Assembly: GCA_029204225.1 (NCBI GenBank)
Contig: CM055111.1
Location: forward strand, 2,244,421-2,308,420
Source of the DNA: Diphasiastrum complanatum
Lineage: Eukaryota > Streptophyta > Lycopodiopsida > Lycopodiales > Lycopodiaceae
Direction: 5' to 3'
Length of the DNA stretch: 64,000 nt
Made by a program: the position numbers and the translations under genes
The notes under the pieces: generated by a model
Told to the model about the DNA's origin: nothing
The model's database searches: none
Seen by the model: the letters and a program-made list of their open reading frames with translations, nothing else
Shown: positions 54,474 through 64,000 of the stretch, in pieces
How positions within the stretch are numbered: position 1 is the stretch's first letter
How the letters are laid out: each line of letters opens with the position of its first letter

Positions 54474-55590
54474 TTGGATGATCAGTGTTTACTTATGTGC
54501 TTGGAAAGATTTTCAAATCAGAACTTTCATTCATTCACTTAAAAGCGTCGAGTTTGGCTTAATATTTCAAAGGATTTAAACCTGCTGTATGTATCCGAAC
54601 TATTTGGAAGGCACTCGATGTTTTTTGACTTTCAAAAATCTATTTTGTAAATCGTTCTCTGAACACACTACCTGCTTTATGTATGCTGGCCTTTTGTATT
54701 TTCTTGAACTATCTTGCATGATAGAGTAGAATTTCACTGCTGAGTTTTTTGGCAGTTATCATGTTTTGTTTTGAATTTAGCAGCAACAACTGGAAAGTTC
54801 TAATGTATATTGATTCTCAGCATATTTATTTAGTGATCCAAAGCTCATTTCTTTGAGGGCCTCATAGGCCTTGTAACGCCTATTTTTGTTGTTCTTTAGG
54901 TAGACTGTAGATGGCCAGAGTACAAGACTACTGGCCTAAGATGACCTATTAAACAACAGGATCTATTTGAAAAAATTTGCGGGTGGCAGAGATTCTGGAA
55001 TCAACAAAAAGTTTCACCTTTGAAATTTCAGTTAAAGCATTGAATTTGCTGGCACAACATCAGTCTCATACAAATGCTACAGGCTTTAAGTTGTAAATAC
55101 GCAAGATTGCAAAAGTAGTAGGCCATTGGTTCAAGGTCATATGTTTGACAAGTCATAAGCATTGTTTATCATTTGACCTCATTCTACGAACCATAGGTGC
55201 TTTAATACCTTTTTTTTGAGCTTCACTTTTGAGAAAAAAAACTTTCTGACCCAGTTTGTTCCAGAACGTACAATACGTTCCGACTACAAAGGTTTGGAAC
55301 GAGTTTTCAAGTCTGATGCACAAATTCACAATTGTATTGTCTTTAGAAAAATGAAAATACATGTGCACAGATTGATTGTTTTCAAGGATTGAAGTTCCCT
55401 TTGACCTGGATGTGTATATTTGTGTCTTAGCTGAAAGTTATGCCAATTTTACCACTGTGTTCTCTTTTCTAGTCATTGACTTTGTAACGAGGATGTTTCT
55501 TGGACTTGTTCACATGGAGCGTTCATGGAGATGGTTGCCTACAATTGTATCTTTTGCATTGGCCTTGTTAGGATCATTTTTTTGGTTTAT
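54474..55590. other. GCP4 3' flank
   Basis: Probable 3' UTR then intergenic AT-rich sequence. 55376-55618 holds an 80-codon plus frame with two hydrophobic stretches (FTTVFSFLVIDFV and ALALLGSFFWFILII). I do not recognise it, and its end overlaps the Copia remnant. Confidence 0.4.
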
Positions 55591-55598
55591 TTTGATAA

Positions 55599-56850
55599 TT
55601 GAGTCTCTCCAAGACTAAGAAGAAAGTCAAGTGTTTCTTTTGTGGCAAGAAGGGGCACTATGCCTCTAATTGCTTCAAAAAGAAAAATCAACTCAAACAA
55701 GCAAATCTCTCTAATGAGAAAGAAGAAGACTTTATTGCAAGTGAAGGAGAAGGATCTCTCATGGTGTCAAGCTTTTCTTCAACACCCTTCAAGAAGGATG
55801 GGGCATGGTACGTCGATAGTGGTGCCTCATCACATACGTGTTGTTCTAAGGAGTCTTTTGACTCTCTTGTACCTCAGTAATGGATCTAGAAAACAAATTT
55901 TGTTCAATGACTTTGATGATCAAGAGATTGATATCAAAGGGCTTCAACAACATAAAAGGAGAGATGGCAATTTGGAGTTAGTCAAGAGCATCAAAGGAGA
56001 GTCAATTGGCAAAGATGTTATGGATATGTTTTTGCAGGTTATTGAAGACTCAAGTAAGGTCAAAGGAGCAGCAAGAAAGTTTTGTTCAAAATCACTTTAC
56101 TTGTTCTATCTCATGTTTGAGCATTTTCATGTGGATGTGTGCAAATTGTCAAGATATGGTAAAAACTAGCTACATTGGTGAGCATCATTTTGATGTTGAA
56201 TTTGTACTAGCATTTTTGTCTGGTTTTGTTGATGGAAATGAAGCTATTGGAAGTTTATTATATCACTCATCCATGATCAAGTTCTCAAATGTTGAGCTAC
56301 TTGATGCCCCAATGTTTGGAGATTGTCAATTTTTGGTGAATTCATGGTCATTTTCTTGTGTCAAGTAGATCTTGAAGATGGACTAGTAAAACTTGTTTGG
56401 TTTATGGAGTCATGTGGTGTTGGATTAGTATCATTGATGTACTCACTCATGGATTTCCAAGGCTTGATGATTTCTTGTGGTAAGATAGAGATGGAGGCTC
56501 GTTCATGGAGTGTCATGGTGGATACATGGCAACAAAGGACAAAGGATGAGACATGCAAGATCACTCACATTTATTGTTTATTTGCTATATTTTTTCAGAG
56601 AGTTCAAAGTTGATAGCATGGAGAAATCATCTCATTTACATTGTATGTGATTCTTCATGGCATATTGAGGTGCAATATCATTTTGTGAGGGAGCTAGTCA
56701 TTGCAAAGGAGGTGGAGCTTCAACATGTGTCCTCAAGGAAATGTGTAGCTGATATCTTCACCAAAGCATTGAGAAAGGATTTTTTCATGAAGCATAGGAC
56801 ATCACTTGGAGTGTTATCAAAGTCCATGCTAAAACTAGTTGAAGAGGGAG
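55599..56850 (+). pseudogene. Copia remnant: zinc knuckle, protease and RNase H end
   Basis: Plus strand. The nucleocapsid knuckle CFFCGKKGHYASNCF and protease DGAWYVDSGASSHTCC (D-S-G intact) lie at 55630-55850. Most of integrase and RT is lost or unreadable over 55880-56550, where a few acidic and hydrophobic frames remain. The RNase H end returns at 56640-56850: VQYHFVRELVIAKEVELQHV and SSRKCVADIFTKALRKDFF. A large internal deletion is the simplest reading. Confidence 0.85.
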
Positions 56851-57345
56851 TGTAAAAGATTCAACTAGTTTAGTCATATTTGCTACATTTCTATATTTGG
56901 CAAATTGAGGCCAATTTATATAAAAATTAGAGTTTAACTTTTCAAAGTTATATTAGTCTAAATTGCATTTGAATAAACACTTTTTGAAAGTGCGGGAAAG
57001 TTAGAAGTCGAGTTTGAGTATATTCAAATTTAAATGTTGAGTACATTGAATCTAGACCCAAAAAGAGTAGGGTTTACATTTTGGAGGGAAAGCCAAGTGG
57101 CCAAATAGGGTTTGGACCTGCTATAAAGGACTGTAACTCTTGGAGAGACATATCTTCTCTCTTCTCTATCTCATTTCATGCTTATACATGGTTCTCTTGG
57201 GTTCTACTATCCATTGGTGCACTATACTTGTGATTGCTTGCAATTCTCTATGTAGAATGATCTATATTTGTTATTTTTGGATCCACACGTGTGAAATACA
57301 GTAGCTTGTTGGTTTTGTATAGACAACAACAGTACTTTAATATTT
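56851..57345 (+). repeat. Copia 3' LTR (approximate end)
   Basis: Starts TGTAAAAGATTC directly after the purine tract GAAGAGGGAG (56841-56850). The 3' end is not fixed by a partner. AAATACAGTAG near 57294 and ACAGTACTTTAA near 57330 resemble the end of the LTR at 61858. Confidence 0.6.
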
Positions 57346-58600
57346 TGATTCATGTTTGATCAAGTTCTATTGGAGTTTGCATCTCATTTTGTATGTAGAT
57401 GCTAATTTTTTAACATTGGTAAGATTGGTGGAGTATCTTGTTTTGTAACCAAAGATCTTTAGATGATTTGGATCTGAATTGGTCCCAAATTTTTCACACT
57501 ATCCACGTGACCAATGCCACATCACTACATACAAGTGGAATGACAACAAACTAGTCAAGCGTGAATTGTAAAATTTGAACAACCAATACATTACCAACCC
57601 ATCCAGGTAAGTGATAAGCTTATGAATCCCTCCTGATTTGAGTGTATTAACTCTAGAGATAAGCTTCTATCTCAATTAATAGGTCCGATGTGATCCATGT
57701 GTTAAATCTCTAGTTCCCTCATTATAAATGCATATTTGACCTATTTAAAAATAATTATAATGACTAGAGTAGTATCGATGGTTAAAATCTCATGGTTGTA
57801 AGATATCTTTTATGAATTCAGAATTCTAATTTAAAGATTCATAGTCAGTACTATGCCATTATTTCCAAGGATTTCAAAAAAGATTCTAATTTTAAAATAC
57901 ACTTTCATAATACACTTCTCTTAATGTCCTCTTTACTTCCCTCCTTGGAATTTTTGGTCTCCCAAAAATTTCATTCCGCTAAGGCACAATGAAGATTCAT
58001 GGATATATTAGCATGCAAAGTATGCAACATTAGTCACTAGTCGTCATTTTAGCATGCAAAGTATGCAACATTAGTCACTAGTCATCATTATGGAATTTTT
58101 TTGTATAAAATCCAATCACTCAGAATTAATTTGCGTAAATGACAAAACAATCAATATACGTGCATATTGTCACTCAAAATAATTGTAGACCATCCATGCA
58201 TGCCATGAAAAATTTATAAATTTATCACATGACAAAATTCCAAAAGCATAGTACCCTAAAGTCAAGGGAAAGCTCACATGCATAAAAATAATTTAAAATT
58301 TTGGTAAAATTTACATAGACAATAGCAAACTTTCAATGATGATATTTTGAGCTGCAGTGCATCAAATTGGTTGTTGTAAAGCATAGTATAGAGGGTAGGC
58401 ATGTTTTTGAGATGACTGCCATGTCACCCTGCCAGCTTACCTTCACATGTGTGAGTTCTGCTGACAGCAGGAGGGCACACTTTGCTAGAGACAATTTTTG
58501 GAAAACACATGTTAGGCTTCACATGCCCTCAGAGAGACATCATATTCAATGTATAACAATCCCCAAGAGACTTGTGACACATTCATATAGGCCCTAAAGC
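57346..58600. other. Intergenic sequence with a short tandem repeat
   Basis: AT-rich. Contains a 41-bp direct duplication, 58008-58048 and 58049-58089 (TTAGCATGCAAAGTATGCAA, with one mismatch). The 76-codon frame at 58367 has no recognised motif. Confidence 0.5.
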
Positions 58601-58639
58601 TTAGTATGATTGAGAACAAGGAAAAACAAATTTCCAAGA

Positions 58640-60031
58640 TGGCGCTCTACCACTAGTCTTTGACATATCGGTGCACAAGCGTCTTGAACACCAAATTTAG
58701 AGATCTATAATCAAAGGTCTTGATTATGAAGACACCTTTGCACCAGTTGCAAAGATGGTAACAATTCGAATACTCTTATCTCTTGCATGTTTTCACAAAT
58801 AGAATATGTTCCAGCTTGATGTTTCTAATGCATTTCTCAATGATTACCTTGAGGAGGAGATTTACATGGATCAGCCTCCAGGTTTTGTGAAAGAAGGAGA
58901 TGAATCAAAAGTTTGTCTTTTGTTCAAAAGTCTGTATGGACTGAAATAGGCACTAAGGTCTTGGTATGCAAGGCTCAACTCCTATCTCATATCACTCGAA
59001 TTTTGTCTAAGTGAATATCATCCTTCTATGTATTATAAGTTTGTAGATAACTTTGTAATTATACTTCTCAAGTAGATGATATCATTCTTTGTGGAAATAA
59101 TGAGAAGTTAGTTGAAGAAACTAAGCATGCACTTGGTACTGAGTTTAAGATGCAGGACTTAGGAGTTCTTCACTATATTCTAGGCCTTGAAATAGATTTT
59201 TGAACAGGTCATGCAGTTATAAGCCAAAGTAGATATGCACTTTCCATGCTCAGAAAATTCCAAATGATAAATTGTAAAGGCATAGATACACCTATGGAGC
59301 ACACTGTAAAAGTTCCTATAAAAGATGATGAAAAATCCTTTGAGGACATCACTCTTTATAGGAGTCTTATTGGCTCACTTATTTGGTTAACAATGACTAG
59401 GCCTGATCTAAGCTTTTGTGTTCATAAGCTAAGTCAACACATGCAGGATCCAAAGTTATATCATTGGAAGTTGGCTAAAAGAGTTTTGAGGTATATATCT
59501 TCTACCTTGGATTATGGATTATTCTACGAAGGAGAAGATCTGACTTTGATTGCTTTTTCAGATTCAGATTTCGCATGAGACAGGTTGGATAGGAAATCTA
59601 CAAGTGCTTATACTATATTTCTTGGAAGGAACTTGGTTTCTTGGCTATCAAAGAAACAGACAACTATTTCCTTATCATCCTGTGAAGCTGAATACAAATC
59701 TCTTACAACCACAACAAAGGAGGTTTTATGGATCAAAGCTACTTTTGGAGCTAAAGTGTTATGCAGATGAAGTTCTTCCAATTATCAAGAATGATAACAT
59801 TTCTGCTCAGGCTCTTGCAAATAATCCAATATTTCATGCAAGGAGCAAGCATATTGAAGTGGCTCATCATTTTGTAAGACAAAAAGTCATTGGGAGAGAG
59901 ATCTCATTGGAACATGTTGCATCTTCAGATTGTGTTGCAGATCTTCTCACCAAGCCTCTACTCATGAATGTATTTATGAAGATGAGGTCAAACCTTGGCC
60001 TAATTTTGAAGTCTATGTTGATAGAAACATA
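58640..60031 (+). pseudogene. Copia reverse transcriptase and RNase H, frameshifted
   Basis: Plus strand. RT words [50 protein letters not shown] and VDDIILCGNNEKLVEETKH appear across two frames (58730-59130), with several stops. The frame 59246-59578 then reads INCKGIDTPMEHTVKVPI and LYRSLIGSLIWLTMTRPDLS. RNase H is split over two frames (59585-59770: DRKSTSAYTIFLGRNLVSWL, SSCEAEYKSL; 59760-60031: HARSKHIEVAHHFVRQK, DCVADLLTKPL). The element is dead. Confidence 0.9.
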
Positions 60032-60039
60032 ATTTTAAG

Positions 60040-60165
60040 GAGGAGTGTGAAGATTATTAAAATATTATCTTCCTATCTCGAGTTTGTGGGCCATGCCCAT
60101 GATGATTTCCACTAAATTTCATGTTGTACATAAAAGGAGTGTGAATTGAGCACATATCCCTCTAG
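60040..60165 (+). repeat. Copia LTR remnant at an RNase H-gag junction
   Basis: Purine tract AAGGAGGAG (60038-60046) followed by TGTGAAGATTATT, the expected LTR start. Only about 120 bp remain before gag sequence of a Copia element begins. Confidence 0.6.
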
Positions 60166-60170
60166 TTGTC

Positions 60171-61110
60171 ATGATCACCCTCAACATAAAAAATACTCAG
60201 ATCAACCACATACATATTGCTCAGACTACTAAGGATGCATGGGACATTTTAGCAACTTTCTACGACATTAGAGACGTTACTTCCAAGCTTCATCTGAGGA
60301 AGAAATTCTTCACCCTCAGAATGTCTAATGCAAATAGTATTTCGAGTCATCTCAACACCTTCAAAAATCTTATGGAACAGATGACTGCTCAGTCATAGAA
60401 GATTCCGATGCACTCATCATGACTCTATTATCGAGTCTACCTTAAGCGCCTACAAAAATTGGGTAATAGCAATTTCTACCCAAGAGCACCTCACTCTATC
60501 AAGAGAAATTTCGCTACTCCTACAAGAGGAGATCAGAAGATCAGCATCCTCCTCAGGCTCAGGATCGGACCCTCAAGCTCTGTATTCAAAAAATCAGAAG
60601 TTTAGATCCAAGTGATCTACAAAGGCAGACTCTACTGAGAAGAAGAGCAACATGCAGTCTAGACCAAATTTCGGTTCAGGATCGAATTCAAGTTCTTCAT
60701 CATTCCAACTAGTGCAGAATCTTTTCTGCAGATATTGTAAGAGGACTGGCCACGAAATCAAGGACTGCCGAACTTTGAAGTACAACAACGAAAAGAAGAA
60801 GAAGTTCCAACAACAAGCACATAGTGCTACAGTCAGTCACTCAAATCAGCAACAACAAGAAGAAGATGAAGCAGCTTTCATGACCAAAGTCGGAGAACAA
60901 TAAATTATCGATTCCTGGTATCTAGATTTCGGAGAAACTCAACACATGACTCCCCATCGTGATTGGTTCAAAGACTATAAGTCATTCACCCACTCCCGAG
61001 TTGTGCAACTTGACTCATCACATTCAATCGAAGGTGAAGGAACAGTCAGAGTTGAATTCAAAAGAGGTGAGGTCAATAGCTTCGATGTGAAATCCAGCTT
61101 CCTTTAATAA
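60171..61110 (+). pseudogene. Copia gag, zinc knuckle and protease start
   Basis: Plus strand gag with AWDILATFYDIRDVTSKLHL and SISSHLNTFKNLMEQMTAQS, stopped at 60398. Gag-like words continue in other frames to a CCHC knuckle CRYCKRTGHEIKDC (60730-60772). A protease-like WYLDFGETQHMTPH near 60917-60958 has the usual D-S-G reading D-F-G. After about 61100 the coding sense is lost. Confidence 0.82.
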
Positions 61111-61199
61111 CACAATCCATAGTCTTTTGTTTCCAAGAGATATTGTAGTACTCTCTTGTGAAGAATTGTCAAAAATTGACAAATCTAGCTTGATAAAAA

Positions 61200-61858
61200 A
61201 CCATGTAGTATAATGTAAATTTTGTACATAAGTGGATTTCACACATGTGAGGCCAAGATGCCACGTGGCAAACCACTCCTAATGTATGTTAGGTCAAGTC
61301 CATAGGGTTGGTCATGTCATTTTGGTAGTGATTCCTAGTTTATAGGACCTAAATTCTAGATTTAAGGTGAAAATTTGACGAACTAGCTATCTACCAAGCA
61401 TGACTCTAGGAAATAGACTAGGGTTTCATTTTAGGTCAAGGAGAGTGAGTTAACTTCCTTTTTACATGCTGGAAATCCACCTAACTTCAAGAAGGAAGTC
61501 GAATTTGCTATGTATTCCAAGCTCCCATAGTGAGAAGATAGAAAATTTTTGGAGCTCATTGGCAATCTCAAGCTAGTTCACTATGTACATTGAGTTTTTG
61601 TGATCCAAATGAAACCAAATCAATTTCTAATTGTTTCTTAGGTTGAAGGCCGTCCTACATCCTGTAGTACACACGTGTGGGTTCGGATTTCAATGTTGAT
61701 CAATGCTTTTGATTGTTGATGCTTGTTGTTTGTCAAATTGCCAATCTAGATCAACTTTTTTGTGTCTAGTTTTTTGATAGATTGTTAAGCAAGCATCCAA
61801 TCACTCTTGTGGATCTTTTGTAGATCCATTTATGGTCCTAAAATACAGTACTTTCACA
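61200..61858 (+). repeat. 5' LTR of the right-end Copia element (start approximate)
   Basis: Ends ACTTTCACA directly at the primer site. A TG start is probable between 61125 and 61210, for example TGTAGTATAATG at 61204. Its partner would lie beyond the window. Confidence 0.65.
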
Positions 61859-61874
61859 TGGTATCAGAGCCAAG
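61859..61874 (+). promoter_or_regulatory. Copia primer-binding site
   Basis: TGGTATCAGAGCCAAG, complementary to initiator tRNA-Met, immediately after the LTR. Confidence 0.92.
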
Positions 61875-62655
61875 TACAAGAGCATAAGCCATTGATCTAA
61901 TGCAAATCCATTTTTAGCAAGTTTTGGTGCTAAAAACTAGTATTGAAAGGGCAAGCTAGAATCATGATTTTGGTGAGGAGATTTGATCCTAAACTTGGTA
62001 GGGGTCCAAATCCGTACTGTCCACATGTGTGGGCACCTCTGAACCTACATTTAATGCATGGTATTCATTTGATCCAAAAAAAATTCAATTTGTGAGTTGT
62101 TGGTGTAATTTTTGGTGGAGATCCTAGGATAAACTACCAAGATCATTTGCCATTGATTAGATTTGAATTTGTTTCATGGAATCTAATTAATCTAGGCTGA
62201 GTTCAAGTCCTATTAAGGTTAAAAACAGGTCTTGAAACTACACCAAGAAGGAAGGAAGAGATTAAGTCATTTTTTTGTCCAAAAATAGCCAAAATTGGCA
62301 AGATTTGATTGTAAGTAGATTTCACATCATCTTATCTTCATTCCAACTTTGTGAGGGAGTGCTAGAACTGAGATTATAAGTCCATTTGTTGGATTAGAAA
62401 TCTAATTTGAGTGAAAAACTACAAGAGAGAGACCTTAGTGAGTTTCTAGAGACAATCAAATCCATTTCTTGGCAAGATTTGTTTGAAAGTAGTTTTCACT
62501 TCATCTTATCTTCATTCCAGCTTTGTGAGGGAGTGTGATTATAAGTCCACTTGTTGGATTAGAAATCAAATTTGAGTGAAACACTGCAAGTGTGAGACCT
62601 TTGTAAGTTTCAGGTCAATAAAATCTATTTCTTGTTTGTAGAAGTCACTAGTAAG
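61875..62655 (+). other. Copia leader with an internal duplication
   Basis: Untranslated leader. A roughly 160-bp phrase (GGCAAGATTTG, TCACTTCATCTTATCTTCATTC, AGCTTTGTGAGGGAGTG in pieces) occurs at about 62300-62430 and again at 62473-62610. Confidence 0.6.
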
Positions 62656-64000
62656 ATGGGATCTGCTGGAGCATACCTTCTAGAAGATAGTGAGAGATTG
62701 AATTCTACAAATTATGCTATTTGGAAGGTTAGGATGGAGTCACTCTTGGTGCTCCAAGACCTTCATGAGTTCTTGATTGAAGATGAAGATGAACCTCTAG
62801 GTGCACAAGAGTTAGCTAGATACAAGAAGAGATCTAGGCTTGCACTTCATTGTGTGAAGATGAATGTGAGCAATGATTTGTTGAGAGAAGTATCAACATG
62901 TACTAGTGCTAAAGAGGCTTGGGAGTCTTTAAAATCAATCTATGAATCTAGTAACACTTCAAGAGTACTCATGCTTAGAAATCAGATTTTGCAAAGCATG
63001 AAGAGAAGTGAGGAGAGTGCACATGATTATGTACTTAGAATCAAGTCTCTAAATAGGGAGTTGGCTTCCATTGGAGAGAAGATTCATGATGGAGAGCTTG
63101 TACAAATTGTTCTTAGTGGTCTAGGAGATGACTTTGCAAATTTGGTCCAAAATTTTGCCATCCAAGACTCTTTGCCAACTATAGAAAAACTTCACAGTGT
63201 ATTAGTGGCTGAAGAGTGTAGGATGCTCTATGCAAAATCTAGGATGAGTTCCTTGTCTTTGCAGGATGGTGACGAGAAAGCTAATTTCTCATTCAAGGGC
63301 AAAAAGAAGACCAATGGAAAGAAGAAGCATCCAAAGGAGGCCAAAGAAGAGGATGATGCATCAAGTTCAATGGACAAGTCAAAGCTGAAATGCTTCTTTT
63401 GTGGAAAGAAGGGGCATTATGCATATGAATGCTACAAGAGGCTAAGAGCACAAGTGGAGGAGGACAAACAAGGAAACCTTGCAAAGGAGGAGGATGATGA
63501 TGAAGTAGATGTATTTTTGATGGCATCTACATCCTCACCAACAAGCAATAGCAATTCAAGAGACAATTGGTGGATCGACAGTTTGGCTAGCTCCCACATG
63601 TCTTGTAAAAAGGATTTTTTCTCAACCTTACACTCATTCAATGATGCTAAAAAGTTTGTCTTTACTGCAAATGATGAAGAGTGTAGGATAGATGGTGTTG
63701 GCACCATCTCTTTATGTCTAGAATCCTCAAAATGCATGGATCTAGAAAATGTCCTTTATGTACCATCAATCACCAAGAATATGCTTAGTGTTGGTCTACT
63801 CTTAGAAAGTGGTTTGGATGTCCACTTTAAGCATGGTGTTTGCTTCATCTTGAAGAATTATGTTTGCATTGCAAAGGGACTTAAACATGGAAGATTGTTT
63901 AAGTTGGAAGCTAGTGTTGCTTTTGAAAGAATGAGCTTGACAAAGGAGGAGATCAGTCAAGAGGAGATCTTGGAAAAGTGTGATCTTGCTTGCATTGAGG
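62656..64000 (+). CDS. Copia gag-protease polyprotein, uninterrupted, continuing past the window
   Basis: 448 codons without a stop from the ATG at 62656 (MGSAGAYLLEDSERLNSTNY) to the edge. N-terminal Copia gag: NYAIWKVRMESLLVLQDLHE, LRIKSLNRELASIGEKI and LSGLGDDFANLVQ. A Lys-rich linker and CCHC knuckle CFFCGKKGHYAYEC follow (about residues 248-261). The protease region then reads WWIDSLASSHMSC where D-S-G-A is expected, so the catalytic Gly is Leu. Next is LENVLYVPSITKNMLSVG, as usual before gag_pre-integrase. It is the best preserved element here. The knuckle closely resembles that at 55630. Whether integrase and RT follow cannot be seen. Confidence 0.92.
   Translation, partial: MGSAGAYLLEDSERLNSTNYAIWKVRMESLLVLQDLHEFLIEDEDEPLGAQELARYKKRSRLALHCVKMNVSNDLLREVSTCTSAKEAWESLKSIYESSNTSRVLMLRNQILQSMKRSEESAHDYVLRIKSLNRELASIGEKIHDGELVQIVLSGLGDDFANLVQNFAIQDSLPTIEKLHSVLVAEECRMLYAKSRMSSLSLQDGDEKANFSFKGKKKTNGKKKHPKEAKEEDDASSSMDKSKLKCFFCGKKGHYAYECYKRLRAQVEEDKQGNLAKEEDDDEVDVFLMASTSSPTSNSNSRDNWWIDSLASSHMSCKKDFFSTLHSFNDAKKFVFTANDEECRIDGVGTISLCLESSKCMDLENVLYVPSITKNMLSVGLLLESGLDVHFKHGVCFILKNYVCIAKGLKHGRLFKLEASVAFERMSLTKEEISQEEILEKCDLACIE

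Noticed and set aside
55376-55618. 80-codon ORF with two hydrophobic segments
   Set aside because: No family recognised, no splice or start context, and it overlaps a Copia remnant; kept only as a note in the 3' flank entry.

Overview
The window is plant nuclear DNA from a large, repeat-rich genome. It contains one recognisable host gene, on the + strand: the 3' half of gamma-tubulin complex component 4 (GCP4). Nine exons between 19706 and 54473 join into 1,092 coding bases (363 codons plus a stop) with no frameshift or in-frame stop, and every exon edge is GT/AG. The exons fill about 3% of the 34.8 kb they span. Introns reach 4.7, 14.7, 4.2 and 8.8 kb and are packed with transposons. The first half of the gene is not visible, so the intron before 19706 either exceeds 19.7 kb or the 5' exons lie outside the window. 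A land plant is certain and a seed plant is likely. Long TE-filled introns would suit a gymnosperm or an early-branching angiosperm, but I cannot name the species.

Layout. 1-7067: a LINE reverse-transcriptase remnant, then a 5.5 kb Copia element (843-6379, minus strand, both LTRs) inserted in a palindrome-rich repeat built on CACGTGGC. 7068-14524: a cluster of non-LTR-like units, all on the minus strand. Each ends in a conserved 3' segment followed by (CTT)n(CT)n, seen as (GA)n(GAA)n on the + strand, and three retain an ORF1-like RRM protein fragment. 14620-19130: a decayed hAT transposon (BED finger, DUF659 core, AT-hook) bounded by GGTACC hairpins, with an antisense ORF and an 84-bp minisatellite inside. 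19706-54473: the GCP4 exons and introns.

Intron contents. The 14.7 kb intron (25418-40154) holds a Copia RT remnant, a patchwork of Gypsy blocks in alternating orientation (26806-33695) and a complete-ended, coding-poor Gypsy element (35366-39715) with a 5-bp target-site duplication. The 4.2 kb intron starts with a partial duplication of the preceding exon and carries a solo LTR, hAT-type MITEs and a retrotransposon leader/gag-like fragment. The 8.8 kb intron holds a decayed Gypsy element split by a 2 kb insertion, then a diverged tandem duplication in which one copy carries a 167-bp MITE and the other an 82-bp tRNA-like SINE.

54474-64000: plus-strand Copia remnants, ending in a gag-protease ORF (62656 to the window edge) that is uninterrupted but has an altered protease motif. 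Most ORFs elsewhere are translations of (GA)n tracts, read as Arg-Glu or Ser-Leu repeats, and are not genes.
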